Source: Sutterella faecalis
Lineage (GTDB): Bacteria; Pseudomonadota; Gammaproteobacteria; Burkholderiales; Burkholderiaceae_F
Reading direction: 5' to 3'
NCBI RefSeq assembly: GCF_006337085.1
Contig: NZ_CP040882.1
Location: 1,178,001-1,242,000, forward strand
Length of the DNA: 64,000 nucleotides
In this document: in pieces, positions 16,003 to 24,326 of the stretch
Layout: every line of letters begins with the position of its first letter
Numbering within the stretch: the first letter of the stretch is position 1
Notes under the pieces: generated by a model
What the model saw: the letters and a program-made list of their open reading frames with translations, nothing else
What the model was told of the DNA's origin: nothing
The model's database searches: none
Program-made: the position numbers and the translations under genes

Positions 16003-17172
16003 TCAGGCGGCAAGGCGATTTCTTGCGATCGTCACCCAGATGGCCGCACCGACCGCAAGCACGCGGTCATCGAAGTCGAAGCACGGATTGTGCAGATTCT
16101 TCGCACCGTAGGGCGCCTGACCGCCCAGGAAGCAGTAAGCGCCGGGGACCTCCTGCGAGAGGTAGGAAAAATCTTCGCTCGCCATCTGCGGAAGCTCGGC
16201 AAAGTCCGCATTGGCGTCGCCCACCACCTCGCGCGCAGCGGCAAGGAATGCGTCAGAAAGCTTCGGGTCGCTCATGAGCACTGCCGCGATCGGGTCAAAT
16301 TCGACTTTCGCTGAGACGCCGCAGGAGATGGCGATGTGTTCAGCCACTTCACGGATGCGCTTTCTCAGAAGTTCGCCCGTTTCATTTGAGAAGAAGCGCG
16401 TGCAGCCTCCGATTTCAGCCGTTTCCGGAATGACGTTGAAGGCAGAACCCGTATGGATCTTCGTTACCGAAATCACCGCGGGATCAAGAGGCGCAATATT
16501 TCTCGAAGCAATCTGCTGCAAGGCTGTCACAAGGAGCGACGCCGCGAGAACCGGATCGGCAGAAAGATGGGGCGCCGACGCGTGCGAGCCTTTCCCCTTC
16601 AGGTGAATGCTGAAGAAATCCTGTCCGGCCATCGTGGCGCCGTGGCGGCAGCGGACCTGACCCACAGGGACGTCGGTCCAGTTGTGCATGCCGTAGATCT
16701 CGTCGCAGGGGAAGCGCTTGAAGAGACCATCCTTCATCATCTCGAGCGCGCCGCCCGCGCCTTCCTCGCCCGGCTGGAAGATAAGCACGATCGTGCCCTT
16801 GAAGTCCCTGTGCTGAGAGAGATACTCAGAAGCCGCAAGGAGCATCGTCATGTGGCCGTCATGCCCGCAGCCGTGCATCTTGCCCTGATTCTGAGACTTC
16901 CATTCGCAGCTTCCCTCCTCGGGCATCGAGAGCGCATCCATATCGCTTCGAAGCGCAATCGTGCGGCCGGGACCGAGATTTCCGTGAATCACGCCGACAA
17001 CGCCCGTGCGGCCGACATGTTCCGTCACTTCAATTCCCCAGCCTTTCAGCTTTTCAGCGACGACGCCGGAAGTCCAGACCTCCTCGAGACCGAGTTCAGG
17101 ATGACGGTGAAACTCATGACGCCACTTTGCATATTCCGCTTCGTGCGAACGAAGTTCCTCAAGCACTGACAT
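16003..17172 (-). CDS. M20D family amidohydrolase (N-acyl amino acid / hippurate hydrolase type)
   Basis: The 389-aa zinc hydrolase is predicted to cleave N-acyl amino acids in the cytoplasm. Metal-binding and catalytic motifs are in place: LRSDMDALSMPEE, CGHDGHMTMLLAASEYL, FQPGEEGAGGALEMM and MHNWTDVPVGQV; SEDFSYLSQEVPGAYCFLG near the C-terminus completes the metal site. A dimerisation domain lies at about residues 185-295 (GKGSHASAPHLSADPVLAAS). GAAGGGAA lies upstream of the start. It follows slyD in the same direction after an 81-base gap. The exact acyl and amino-acid specificity cannot be read from the sequence. Confidence 0.9.
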   Translation of the reverse strand: MSVLEELRSHEAEYAKWRHEFHRHPELGLEEVWTSGVVAEKLKGWGIEVTEHVGRTGVVGVIHGNLGPGRTIALRSDMDALSMPEEGSCEWKSQNQGKMHGCGHDGHMTMLLAASEYLSQHRDFKGTIVLIFQPGEEGAGGALEMMKDGLFKRFPCDEIYGMHNWTDVPVGQVRCRHGATMAGQDFFSIHLKGKGSHASAPHLSADPVLAASLLVTALQQIASRNIAPLDPAVISVTKIHTGSAFNVIPETAEIGGCTRFFSNETGELLRKRIREVAEHIAISCGVSAKVEFDPIAAVLMSDPKLSDAFLAAAREVVGDANADFAELPQMASEDFSYLSQEVPGAYCFLGGQAPYGAKNLHNPCFDFDDRVLAVGAAIWVTIARNRLAA

Positions 17173-17253
17173 TTCTTTGGATTCCCTTCTTTGAGAAATG
17201 CCCGGGGGACCTGATCCGGCGCCCGGGCGATGGAAAATTTTGGGTTTTGGTTT

Positions 17254-17877
17254 TCAGCGAACGATGCGCGGCGGTCTTGCAAGCCTTGCCATCGAAGAGT
17301 CATCGGGCTCCTGCGCGCCTGCCGCCTCGTAGGGCGTATCGTCCTCGTCGTCTTCGCTCACGATCCGGTCGGCAATTTTGAGGAAAGGCGGCACGAGAGA
17401 TTCCGTGCCGTCGTCCTCCATCGCCTCGAGCTCCGACTCCGTCGGTTCATGGACATCGAGGACCTTCACGGCAAACTGCAGGCCAATGCCGGCAAGCGGA
17501 TGGTTGGCCTCAAGCACCACCATGCCTTCAGCAATATCCGTGACGCGCCACGTGCGGCCATCAGGGGCTTCGCCCGGCACTTCGTCGACAACGGCGCCGG
17601 GTTCTAAAACCTCCGGATGCGCGAAATTCTCTGCAGGAATCAGCTTAATCGCTTCGGCGTCGTATTCGCCGAAAGCATCCTCGGGCTCAAGGTGAATCGA
17701 AAACCCTTCCCCCGCAAAGCGCCCCTCAAGGGCCGCCTCAAGCTTCGGGAAAATGTCGCCGTTGCCGTGGAGATAAACAATCCCCTCCGGGGGCGTCTCT
17801 TCAAGGGTCTTGCCCGTCATGTCGGCCATCAGGACCGAGATGGTGACGAGCATGCCTTTGCGAATGCTTTCTGCCAT
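17254..17877 (-). CDS. slyD: FKBP-type peptidyl-prolyl isomerase, SlyD family
   Basis: The protein has 207 aa: an FKBP domain with an inserted-flap (IF) chaperone domain, as in SlyD (TGKTLEETPPEGIVYLHGNG, FPKLEAALEGRFAGE, EPEDAFGEYDAEAIKLIP, NHPLAGIGLQFAVKVLDV). It isomerises prolyl bonds and chaperones folding in the cytoplasm. After about residue 150 it has an acidic tail (EDDGTESL, SEDDEDDTPYEAAG) instead of the His/Cys-rich metal-binding tail of E. coli SlyD, so a nickel-delivery role is not supported. It lies 34 bases after the LysE-family gene. The ribosome binding site is weak. Confidence 0.85.
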   Translation of the reverse strand: MAESIRKGMLVTISVLMADMTGKTLEETPPEGIVYLHGNGDIFPKLEAALEGRFAGEGFSIHLEPEDAFGEYDAEAIKLIPAENFAHPEVLEPGAVVDEVPGEAPDGRTWRVTDIAEGMVVLEANHPLAGIGLQFAVKVLDVHEPTESELEAMEDDGTESLVPPFLKIADRIVSEDDEDDTPYEAAGAQEPDDSSMARLARPPRIVR

Positions 17878-17911
17878 ATGAATCTATTGCGAACAAAAAA
17901 TGAATAGGAAA

Positions 17912-18562
17912 TCAATTGCGCTCAAACGCAAGCTTCATGCCGAAAAGGATCAACACGAGGCCTGTCGTGCGATTGAGCCAGCGCCGGAAAGAGGGGCGCT
18001 CGAAAACCGGCCGTATTTTCTCCATCAGGAGAACAAGGACCGTGAGCCAGAGGATGCCGAGCACCGACCACGTAAGTCCTAAAAGCGCGAGCTGCGGCGC
18101 TGCTGGGAGCTTTGGATCGATGAACTGCGGGAAGAACGTTAGGACGAAAACTACAACCTTAGGATTGAGAAGATTGCAGAAAAGACCGCTTCTGAAGGCC
18201 AAGAGCCCCGTCTTCCTCGATGCCTCAAGCGCAGCTATTTTTTCGGATGTGCTCGGCACTTCGGTCTTCTTTTGAAAGGATTCGCGGATAGCCCCGATGC
18301 CAAGCCAGAAAAGATAAACGGCCCCGGCCCATTTGAGAATGTTGAAGAGTTCCTGACTTCCCATGATGAGCGCGGAGATGCCGAGAATTGCGGCAGTCGT
18401 GTGAATCGCCACGCCCAGATTGATGCCGAGAAGGCAGAGAATGCCTGCCCGGCGTCCGTGGACGAGGGTTGTTCTCACCGTAATCGCGAAATCCGGACCA
18501 GGAAGGAGCGTAATCACAATCACCGCAGGAATAAAAAGCAGGTAATCGTTCCAACTGATCAC
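17912..18562 (-). CDS. LysE/RhtB family amino-acid exporter
   Basis: The 216-aa inner-membrane protein has about six hydrophobic segments. It opens with the family hallmark LLPGPDFAITVRTTLVHGRR, followed by GINLGVAIHTTAAILGISAL, and has GLFCNLLNPKVVVFVLTFFP in the middle, the conserved NPK motif. Such proteins export amino acids such as lysine, threonine or homoserine. The first codon overlaps the stop of the DUF805 gene (ATGA), so the two are translationally coupled. The substrate is not determinable; a link to the lysine island 10 kb away is only suggestive. Confidence 0.88.
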   Translation of the reverse strand: MISWNDYLLFIPAVIVITLLPGPDFAITVRTTLVHGRRAGILCLLGINLGVAIHTTAAILGISALIMGSQELFNILKWAGAVYLFWLGIGAIRESFQKKTEVPSTSEKIAALEASRKTGLLAFRSGLFCNLLNPKVVVFVLTFFPQFIDPKLPAAPQLALLGLTWSVLGILWLTVLVLLMEKIRPVFERPSFRRWLNRTTGLVLILFGMKLAFERN

Positions 18563-19008
18563 AGCTCAAAATCCTTCTTCCAGACGAGTGCGGCGTCCCT
18601 TGCGCCCGGAAGGAAAAGTCCTGCCGCGAGCACGAGAAGATTAACGAGCGGAATGCCGACCAACAGCGCCCAGCCGCCTGAAATCCCGCAGTCGTGGCAG
18701 CGCCTTGCCGTCAGAACAAAAAGCGCAAAGGACCAGAATCCGGAGGCCCAGCTGTAGATCATGGCTATGCGCAGAAGCGCCTTATCCGAAATCCATTCGG
18801 CATCCGCGATGGGATCCATCAGCAGCCAGGCTGCGGCCCCCAAAGCCGCCCAGAGGATGAGACCGCGGGCAAAAGCAGCACGGTCGGCGCGGATCTGGGG
18901 ATTGAAAACGCGCAGAAAGACGAGTCCGAACCAGGCAAAAGCGGATACTGCCGGCATCAGGCCGGAACCCGCTCGATCAAGTACTGCGCAACGGTCCATC
19001 TGAGGCAT
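18559..19008 (-). CDS. DUF805-like small membrane protein
   Basis: The protein has up to 149 aa and four hydrophobic segments. LTARRCHDCGISGGWALLVG resembles the DUF805 signature (RRxHDxGxSGWW...), and a final hydrophobic segment LLVLAAGLFLPG follows. Start choice: GAGGGAG lies directly against ATG 19008 but at a better distance from ATG 18999 (MDRCAVLD), so the shorter 146-aa form is likely. It overlaps the LysE-family gene by four bases and follows the SHOCT-like gene by six. The family has no established function. Confidence 0.7.
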   Translation of the reverse strand: MPQMDRCAVLDRAGSGLMPAVSAFAWFGLVFLRVFNPQIRADRAAFARGLILWAALGAAAWLLMDPIADAEWISDKALLRIAMIYSWASGFWSFALFVLTARRCHDCGISGGWALLVGIPLVNLLVLAAGLFLPGARDAALVWKKDFEL

Positions 19009-19014
19009 GCTCCC

Positions 19015-19341
19015 TCAGAGCATCAGAATCCGACGCTTCCAGAGTTCGAATTCCTCTGCGGTGATTTTCCCTTTAGTGAGAAGCCGGCGGATTTTCTCGA
19101 TGGCCTGCGCTTTTACCTGCGTCTGAAGCGCAAAGGAAAGCTGCGGGATGTCGATGGCGGCCTGTCGGTAGATGAGGCCGCAGGGGGAGGTATCTGCGAG
19201 CGGGCTCTGAGCGTCCCGGGGAGATGCTCCGGGCGCCGCTTCCGAAGCCCCGTCGGCCCGGGCTGCCGCCCGGGCTTCATTGAGTTCCGCCTCGGTATGA
19301 AGACCGAAGGCATTGAGCACCTTCGTCATGAAGGAAGCCAT
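19015..19341 (-). CDS. Hypothetical protein with C-terminal SHOCT-like helix pair
   Basis: The protein has 108 aa. It begins with a short helical segment (MASFMTKVLNAFGLHTEAEL), followed by an Ala/Pro-rich linker. The C-terminal 30 residues (AIEKIRRLLTKGKITAEEFE and WKRRIL) look like a SHOCT-type short C-terminal helical domain, often linked to membrane or oligomerisation roles. GAGGAG is ten bases before the ATG. It lies 17 bases after bamC on the same strand, in a run with the DUF805 and LysE genes. The function is unknown. Confidence 0.65.
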   Translation of the reverse strand: MASFMTKVLNAFGLHTEAELNEARAAARADGASEAAPGASPRDAQSPLADTSPCGLIYRQAAIDIPQLSFALQTQVKAQAIEKIRRLLTKGKITAEEFELWKRRILML

Positions 19342-19358
19342 GGCGGAACGCTCCTCAC

Positions 19359-20531
19359 TTAGCGGAGCTGCTCGGCGAGCAGACCGAGGATGTTGGGCGC
19401 AACACCCGTCGCATCCTCACCGCCGTCCGGACCCTGAACCGTCACGCGGGTTTCAGCGCCTTCGCCCGAAAGATGGATGCGGTAGTTGGGCGCATCAATG
19501 ACGGCGTCGGAGCTGAAGAGGTTCGTGAAGAACCCGCGCTTTTCCTTCTGAGCGGCTTCATATGCCGGGTCGAGGTAGCGGACAAGGAACCAGCCGGCAG
19601 TGCGGTCGCGGTCGACCTGCTCGAAGCCCATGCGGTCAAGCACGAGGCCCATGCGGCGCCAGGCCTGGTCGAAATTGTCCGTCAGAACCACGGCGGCGGC
19701 CTTGCCGTCAGCGCCGTTCTCGATGCGGGCACGGGTCGCGACGGGCTCAACCTTGAACTGCTGCGCGAGTTCCTTCTGAGCCTCGGCTTCAGCCTCGGCG
19801 GAGGCATTGGGATTGAATTCAGCGTCGATGCGAAGCGCGAGGCGCTGGAGCATTTCCGCTTCCATCGTCGGATCCGTAGGACCCGGCTGCCAGACAGTGC
19901 TTTCCTTATCGGCGCCCGTCACCACCTCAACCATCGAGCGGTGCGAGATGTAGATGTCGGTCGTGCCGTCGTCATTGCGCTCCATGCGGGTGCGGTACTG
20001 ATCCTGCTCGCCCGTGGAGTATGCAAAGTCGATCACCTTGCCGATCGTGCGGCGGATGATGTCCTGAGGAAGCTTCGCTTTATTTTCGGCCCATTCAGTT
20101 TCCATGTAGCCCGTCTTCGGGTTCTGCTCGCGAACCACGAGACCGACGGAGGGCCAGAAGTCCTGCACCACAGCCCAGAGCTGTTCGGGCGCGGCATTGA
20201 CGCGCAGCCACCGATCGGTTCCTTCCTTCATCACCTTCGCGCGGACGGTGAGCGGAACAATCTTGGAAGCGGTCGGCGCGTTTGCATCCGCCGCCTGACG
20301 GGCCTTCTCGGCCTCTGCGTTTGCGCTCACAACGCCCGGACGCGCCGGAACCTGAAAGCGGTTGTCATTCTGAATCGGCGTCAGATCGGGCGGAATTTCG
20401 AGATTCGCACGCGAGTTGGAGGACTCGTACTGAACCTTGTCGTCATTGAAGTCAATGCCGAGGAAGGTGCAGCCCGAAAGAGAGGCAATCGCCGCTGCAG
20501 CGGCGGCGAGGCGAAACGCGCGCATGGACAT
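19359..20531 (-). CDS. bamC: Outer membrane protein assembly factor BamC (NlpB), lipoprotein
   Basis: BamC is a lipoprotein of the BAM complex that inserts beta-barrel proteins into the outer membrane. The protein has about 390 aa. It has a signal peptide with lipobox (AAIASLSGC, Cys near residue 21), an unstructured stretch that includes YESSNSRANLEIPPDLTPIQ, the conserved BamC N-terminal motif that binds BamD, then two helix-grip domains (about residues 100-210 and 260-390). Two starts six bases apart (20531 and 20525) are possible; the longer frame upstream lacks signal-peptide sense. In many betaproteobacteria bamC follows dapA; dapA is not here, and a methyltransferase gene lies upstream instead. 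Confidence 0.9.
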   Translation of the reverse strand: MSMRAFRLAAAAAAIASLSGCTFLGIDFNDDKVQYESSNSRANLEIPPDLTPIQNDNRFQVPARPGVVSANAEAEKARQAADANAPTASKIVPLTVRAKVMKEGTDRWLRVNAAPEQLWAVVQDFWPSVGLVVREQNPKTGYMETEWAENKAKLPQDIIRRTIGKVIDFAYSTGEQDQYRTRMERNDDGTTDIYISHRSMVEVVTGADKESTVWQPGPTDPTMEAEMLQRLALRIDAEFNPNASAEAEAEAQKELAQQFKVEPVATRARIENGADGKAAAVVLTDNFDQAWRRMGLVLDRMGFEQVDRDRTAGWFLVRYLDPAYEAAQKEKRGFFTNLFSSDAVIDAPNYRIHLSGEGAETRVTVQGPDGGEDATGVAPNILGLLAEQLR

Positions 20532-20670
20532 TCTTTTAATGGATTCCAAAAAAATCGTTTTTGCCTTCAGACAATTCCCGCAATGGAACCGAGAAGGCGC
20601 TTGAAAGTCGAAAAATTTTATCAAAGCCGCGGGGCACCGAGGAGATTCAAAAGCGCCGTAGTGCAATTTG

Positions 20671-21246
20671 TTACCGACCACCGAGCGAAACGGCAAGTTT
20701 TTCAACCGGTCCGGGCTTCATCCAGACGATGCGCTCCACGCCGTAATCGAGTTCGGTCAATCCTTCTTCATAGGCGACGATCCTCACGCCCGAAGGCGCG
20801 AGCCTGAGAAGCTCTCCCGGCAGAAGATAGTGGTCCGGATTTCTCGGCCGCCCCCAGATGCGCGTATTCACTTCCGTAAAGGTCTCCATGATGAAGAGTC
20901 CTCCGGGCGCCAGCGACGCGTAGTAGTTCGGAAAATGAGGCCGGTGGAGGTAGTTCGTGACGACGATCGCGTCGAACTGGTCCTCCCCATAAGGCCAGGG
21001 CTCGTTTTCAAGGTCCCGGCATTCGAGCGTAAGTCCCGGAGTGCCGGCGAGCGCTTCAACATGAGAGAGATCAATGTCGACCGCCGTCACCCGGCAGCCC
21101 TTCATGAGAAAGAGCCCCGTATGGCGTCCTTCGCCGCAGGCGAGATCAAGCACCCTCGCACGGGCGGGAAGCTCATCGGCAAAGCGCATCACCCAGGCGG
21201 ACGGGTAGCGCATGCAGTTTTCCTTCGGGTTCTTGCAGACCGACAT
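20671..21246 (-). CDS. Class I SAM-dependent methyltransferase
   Basis: The protein has 191 aa with the Rossmann-type SAM-binding core: motif I VLDLACGEGRHTGLFL, motif II acidic VTAVDIDLSHV, then FDAIVVTNYLHRP and PGGLFIMETFTEVN. The fold resembles TehB/small-molecule methyltransferases. The substrate cannot be inferred. The gene starts 14 bases after the stop of the site-2 protease gene on the same strand, so the two may be cotranscribed; bamC follows after 139 bases. Confidence 0.82.
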   Translation of the reverse strand: MSVCKNPKENCMRYPSAWVMRFADELPARARVLDLACGEGRHTGLFLMKGCRVTAVDIDLSHVEALAGTPGLTLECRDLENEPWPYGEDQFDAIVVTNYLHRPHFPNYYASLAPGGLFIMETFTEVNTRIWGRPRNPDHYLLPGELLRLAPSGVRIVAYEEGLTELDYGVERIVWMKPGPVEKLAVSLGGR

Positions 21247-21260
21247 GATTCACGCTCCTC

Positions 21261-21917
21261 TTAAAGCACGAGATTGACGAGCCACTGCCCGAACATCAGG
21301 AAGGGACGCACAAAGAAGGTCAGGCCGCCCCCGACCATGAGAACAAGGAGGATGATCATGCCGTAGGGCTCGATCCGGTCGAGCTGCTCGCCTGCGCGCT
21401 CCGGGAGGAGCCCCCTCAGAATGCGCCCGCCGTCGAGCGGAGGAATCGGGATGAGATTGAAGGCCATGAGCATGAGATTGACCGAGATCCCGGCAGAGCA
21501 AACGGAAAGCACGAACTTGTCGTAAATCCCGACCGCAACGCAGAGCTTCAGAAGCAGCGCCCAGACGATCATCTGAATTGCATTGGATCCGGGGCCGGCA
21601 ATGGCCGTCAAAAGCATGCCCTGGCGCAGATTGCGGAAGTTCCTGGGATTGATGGGCACGGGCTTCGCCCAGCCGAAAAGAAGGCCGCCCCCGCCCGTAA
21701 AGGCGGACATGAGAAGCAGCGCTCCCGGAATGGCGATGGTGCCCACGGGATCAATATGAGGGATGGGATTCAGCGTCACGCGGCCCATGCGCACGGCAGT
21801 CGGGTCGCCGCACTTCGACGCCGCCCAGCCGTGGGCGGACTCGTGAAGCGTGATCGCAAAAATGAGCGGGATAGCGTAGACGCAGACAAGCTGAATCGCG
21901 TGATAGAGGCTGTCCAT
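21261..21917 (-). CDS. Site-2 protease family membrane metalloprotease (M50B)
   Basis: The protein has about 218 aa with four or five hydrophobic segments. FAITLHESAHGWAASKCGD contains the HExxH zinc motif, GPGSNAIQMIVWALL matches the conserved loop, and FNLIPIPPLDGGRILRGLLP holds the third zinc ligand in NPDG-like form (PPLDG). Such proteases cut within membranes. ATG 21917 (MDSLYHAIQL) is chosen because upstream in-frame sequence is polar and not conserved-looking; the ribosome binding site is weak. The substrate is unknown; RseP-type PDZ domains are absent. Confidence 0.85.
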   Translation of the reverse strand: MDSLYHAIQLVCVYAIPLIFAITLHESAHGWAASKCGDPTAVRMGRVTLNPIPHIDPVGTIAIPGALLLMSAFTGGGGLLFGWAKPVPINPRNFRNLRQGMLLTAIAGPGSNAIQMIVWALLLKLCVAVGIYDKFVLSVCSAGISVNLMLMAFNLIPIPPLDGGRILRGLLPERAGEQLDRIEPYGMIILLVLMVGGGLTFFVRPFLMFGQWLVNLVL

Positions 21918-22124
21918 GGTGTGGCTTGATGAAGGTTCCTTGACGAGAGGAGAAATCTTAATGCAGGTTGCCCGCCGCTCAGCACCGCAGGACACATCGG
22001 CACACGAATCTTTTCTGATCTTCAATTTTTGCCGAAAGCACTGCCATGCTTTACTGCGTCCGGGCGTGACGCATAGGTGCCGAAGAATAGTGAAGCTCGA
22101 AAAACATTCAGAGAGACTTCACCC

Positions 22125-24326
22125 ATGGCATACGGATACAGCTCCTTCTACTACACCGCACCCAATGCGGCGCTCCGCGCCACTGCATTTATTGCGTCCT
22201 GGCTCAAGGTTCAATTCGGACTTGAAGGCGTCGAAGCCTGGAAGCCCGGGTTTACGATCTTTTCCGCTTTTGGAGAAACGTTCAGATTTGAGGCGCGCCG
22301 CCGCCGGCCTGAAAAGAACGGCATGATCCGCGCCGAATGGGTGCTTGAGCTCACTTCCTCAGGAGCACCAAAGTGCGTGCTTGGGTTTTCCACAGCCTCG
22401 CTTCTCGGATCCTCCTCTTTTTCTGCGTTCTACTCCGCCGACCTCTCCTATCCGGGATCTGCAGCGTTCCTTCGGAGCTACTACCGCTTCACCCGGGAAT
22501 TCGCCCCCGGGCGAACCATGTCCGAGGATTCCGCTTCTCCGCTCTGCGATCGGTTTGAGTCGCCGCTTCTGCCTTTTGAGTCTCTGCCGCTTCTGGAGGC
22601 AAGAGATGTCCTACCCAACATCCCTTTCCTCCAATCTCTCAGAAACGATGCGAAGCGCCGCAGCTTTGCACTCGCGATGGAATTCCTCGAAGGCGTTCGC
22701 CGCGCCCGCCGTCGGAAGGAAGATTTTCTCGACCGCAAGGCCGTAGAAGCGCTTGCGCCCGCGTCCTACCGCCGAACGAATGAGGCGCCGCTCACGGAAG
22801 AGGAGAAAATCCGGCTCCTGAAAGCTGAAACCGAAAGGAGCCTCCTGCTTTCGCTCAGTACCGATGAGGCATTCCAATGGTTCTCTTCGGGCGATTCGGC
22901 AAAAACCGCGCCTGCGCCTCGTCTCAATCGAAAGATGCGCCGCGCGCTTGAAAAGAAAAACGCGCTATCGAAGCCTGGGAACCAATCGGCAGCGAACGAT
23001 GCTCAGAATGCTCAGTCAGGCCGCGCGTCCTCTGAAACGGAGAATCAGGGCGAAGCACTGGCGTTCGCCCCTGGGGAAGAAGAGACGGCGGAAATGCCGG
23101 ACATTCACTCCGAAGCAGAATCCATTTTCAGAGATGCGAAGACCGGTGCCAGGGAAGCGCGTCTCGAGCGCCTGAGCAGCATGACCCCGAACGAGGAAGA
23201 CGCCGCCCGGGAACGGGCCCGCCTCGAAGAAAGACTCAAGGCCTCTCAGCTTCGCGAGGAAGCGCTCCAGGAGGCCCGGGAAAAGGAAGATGCCGAATTT
23301 GCAAGGCGCCTCGAGGATATCTCCAGGGAGGAACTCGAGCGCAAGCGCATCATGGCTGCAGAAGCGGAAGCGCAAAGAAAAGCCGCACGCGAGAAAGCTT
23401 CTATCGAGGCGGCTGCAGAGAAGCCTGCGGACGACGAAAAGCCGTCCGCGGAAAGCGACGCGCGGAGCGAAGCCATGGAAAGAAACCGCGCAAGAAGCGA
23501 AGCGCGGCGCGAAGAAATGCTCGCCCGCCGGGATGAAGTGCTTCGCCTGAGAAGTCAGAGCACGTTCGGCGACGCTTTGGAGAAGGAAGAACGCGCGCCT
23601 TTAGAAGCTCCGAAGCGCGACAGTCTTCATGCCCATGAACAAGGTCATCCGGAACCAGGAGCGCTTTCCGGACGCCTCGGCGATGTCGCGAAAACACTGA
23701 ATCTTGCCGTCGAGGAAGCCTCTGCGATGGAAGCTGAAATTGCGCTTCTGCGCGAACAGGTGCTCCGCGAGGAAGCGCGCACGCAGCTCTGGAGAAGCGC
23801 GTACGAGGAGATTGCCCAAAGCCGTTCCGCCGCCTCGGGCGAAGCTTTCCGAAGAATCACGGCGAATCTCGTCACGCGTCCCAACTGGGAGCCTTCCGTT
23901 GAAGAGTGCCTCCAGTATGTTGAGGCTTTTCGCCCGGACCGGGTGACGGTGCTTGACTCCGCCTGGGAGTCGGCCCGCGAGAGCTCGCCTTTTCTTCTCG
24001 GGCGGCGACTTTTGAGCCTCCTCATGCGGCTCGTCACCGACGCCGTGGACCAGAGAGCGGAAGGCGGCGACCGGCGCTTGTCGAGCGTCTTCTCAACGCG
24101 GGAATATTGTCCAAGGGAAACCCAGGAGACGCTCTCCGCCCGAGACTATGCCAAACGCCGCACGTTCCGCTACATGGGCGAAAAGCTCCTCATGGAGCAG
24201 CACCTCCGGATCGGAAATTCAAGAGACCGGGGGCGCTGCCTCAGAATCTACTTCGACTTTGCGAAAACTGACGGGCGTGTTCTGATCGGATGGTGCGGAC
24301 GGCACCTCCCCTGCCTCTCCACCTGA
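22125..24326 (+). CDS. 733-aa coiled-coil protein of unknown function
   Basis: I do not recognise this family. The N-terminal 200 residues look globular (MAYGYSSFYYTAPNAALRAT; GFTIFSAFGETFRFEARRRR). Residues about 250-500 are very rich in A, E, K and R with long coiled-coil stretches (ARERARLEERLKASQLREEA; AAREKASIEAAAEKPADDEK). A C-terminal 130 residues again look folded, ending RGRCLRIYFDFAKTDGRVLI and GWCGRHLP. There is no signal peptide or membrane span. ATG 22125 follows GAGAG; an in-frame GTG lies at 22077. It is divergent from the site-2 protease and its last 108 bases overlap rmuC on the opposite strand. The C-terminal block reads like a conserved domain that a profile search should identify. 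Confidence 0.75.
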   Translation: MAYGYSSFYYTAPNAALRATAFIASWLKVQFGLEGVEAWKPGFTIFSAFGETFRFEARRRRPEKNGMIRAEWVLELTSSGAPKCVLGFSTASLLGSSSFSAFYSADLSYPGSAAFLRSYYRFTREFAPGRTMSEDSASPLCDRFESPLLPFESLPLLEARDVLPNIPFLQSLRNDAKRRSFALAMEFLEGVRRARRRKEDFLDRKAVEALAPASYRRTNEAPLTEEEKIRLLKAETERSLLLSLSTDEAFQWFSSGDSAKTAPAPRLNRKMRRALEKKNALSKPGNQSAANDAQNAQSGRASSETENQGEALAFAPGEEETAEMPDIHSEAESIFRDAKTGAREARLERLSSMTPNEEDAARERARLEERLKASQLREEALQEAREKEDAEFARRLEDISREELERKRIMAAEAEAQRKAAREKASIEAAAEKPADDEKPSAESDARSEAMERNRARSEARREEMLARRDEVLRLRSQSTFGDALEKEERAPLEAPKRDSLHAHEQGHPEPGALSGRLGDVAKTLNLAVEEASAMEAEIALLREQVLREEARTQLWRSAYEEIAQSRSAASGEAFRRITANLVTRPNWEPSVEECLQYVEAFRPDRVTVLDSAWESARESSPFLLGRRLLSLLMRLVTDAVDQRAEGGDRRLSSVFSTREYCPRETQETLSARDYAKRRTFRYMGEKLLMEQHLRIGNSRDRGRCLRIYFDFAKTDGRVLIGWCGRHLPCLST

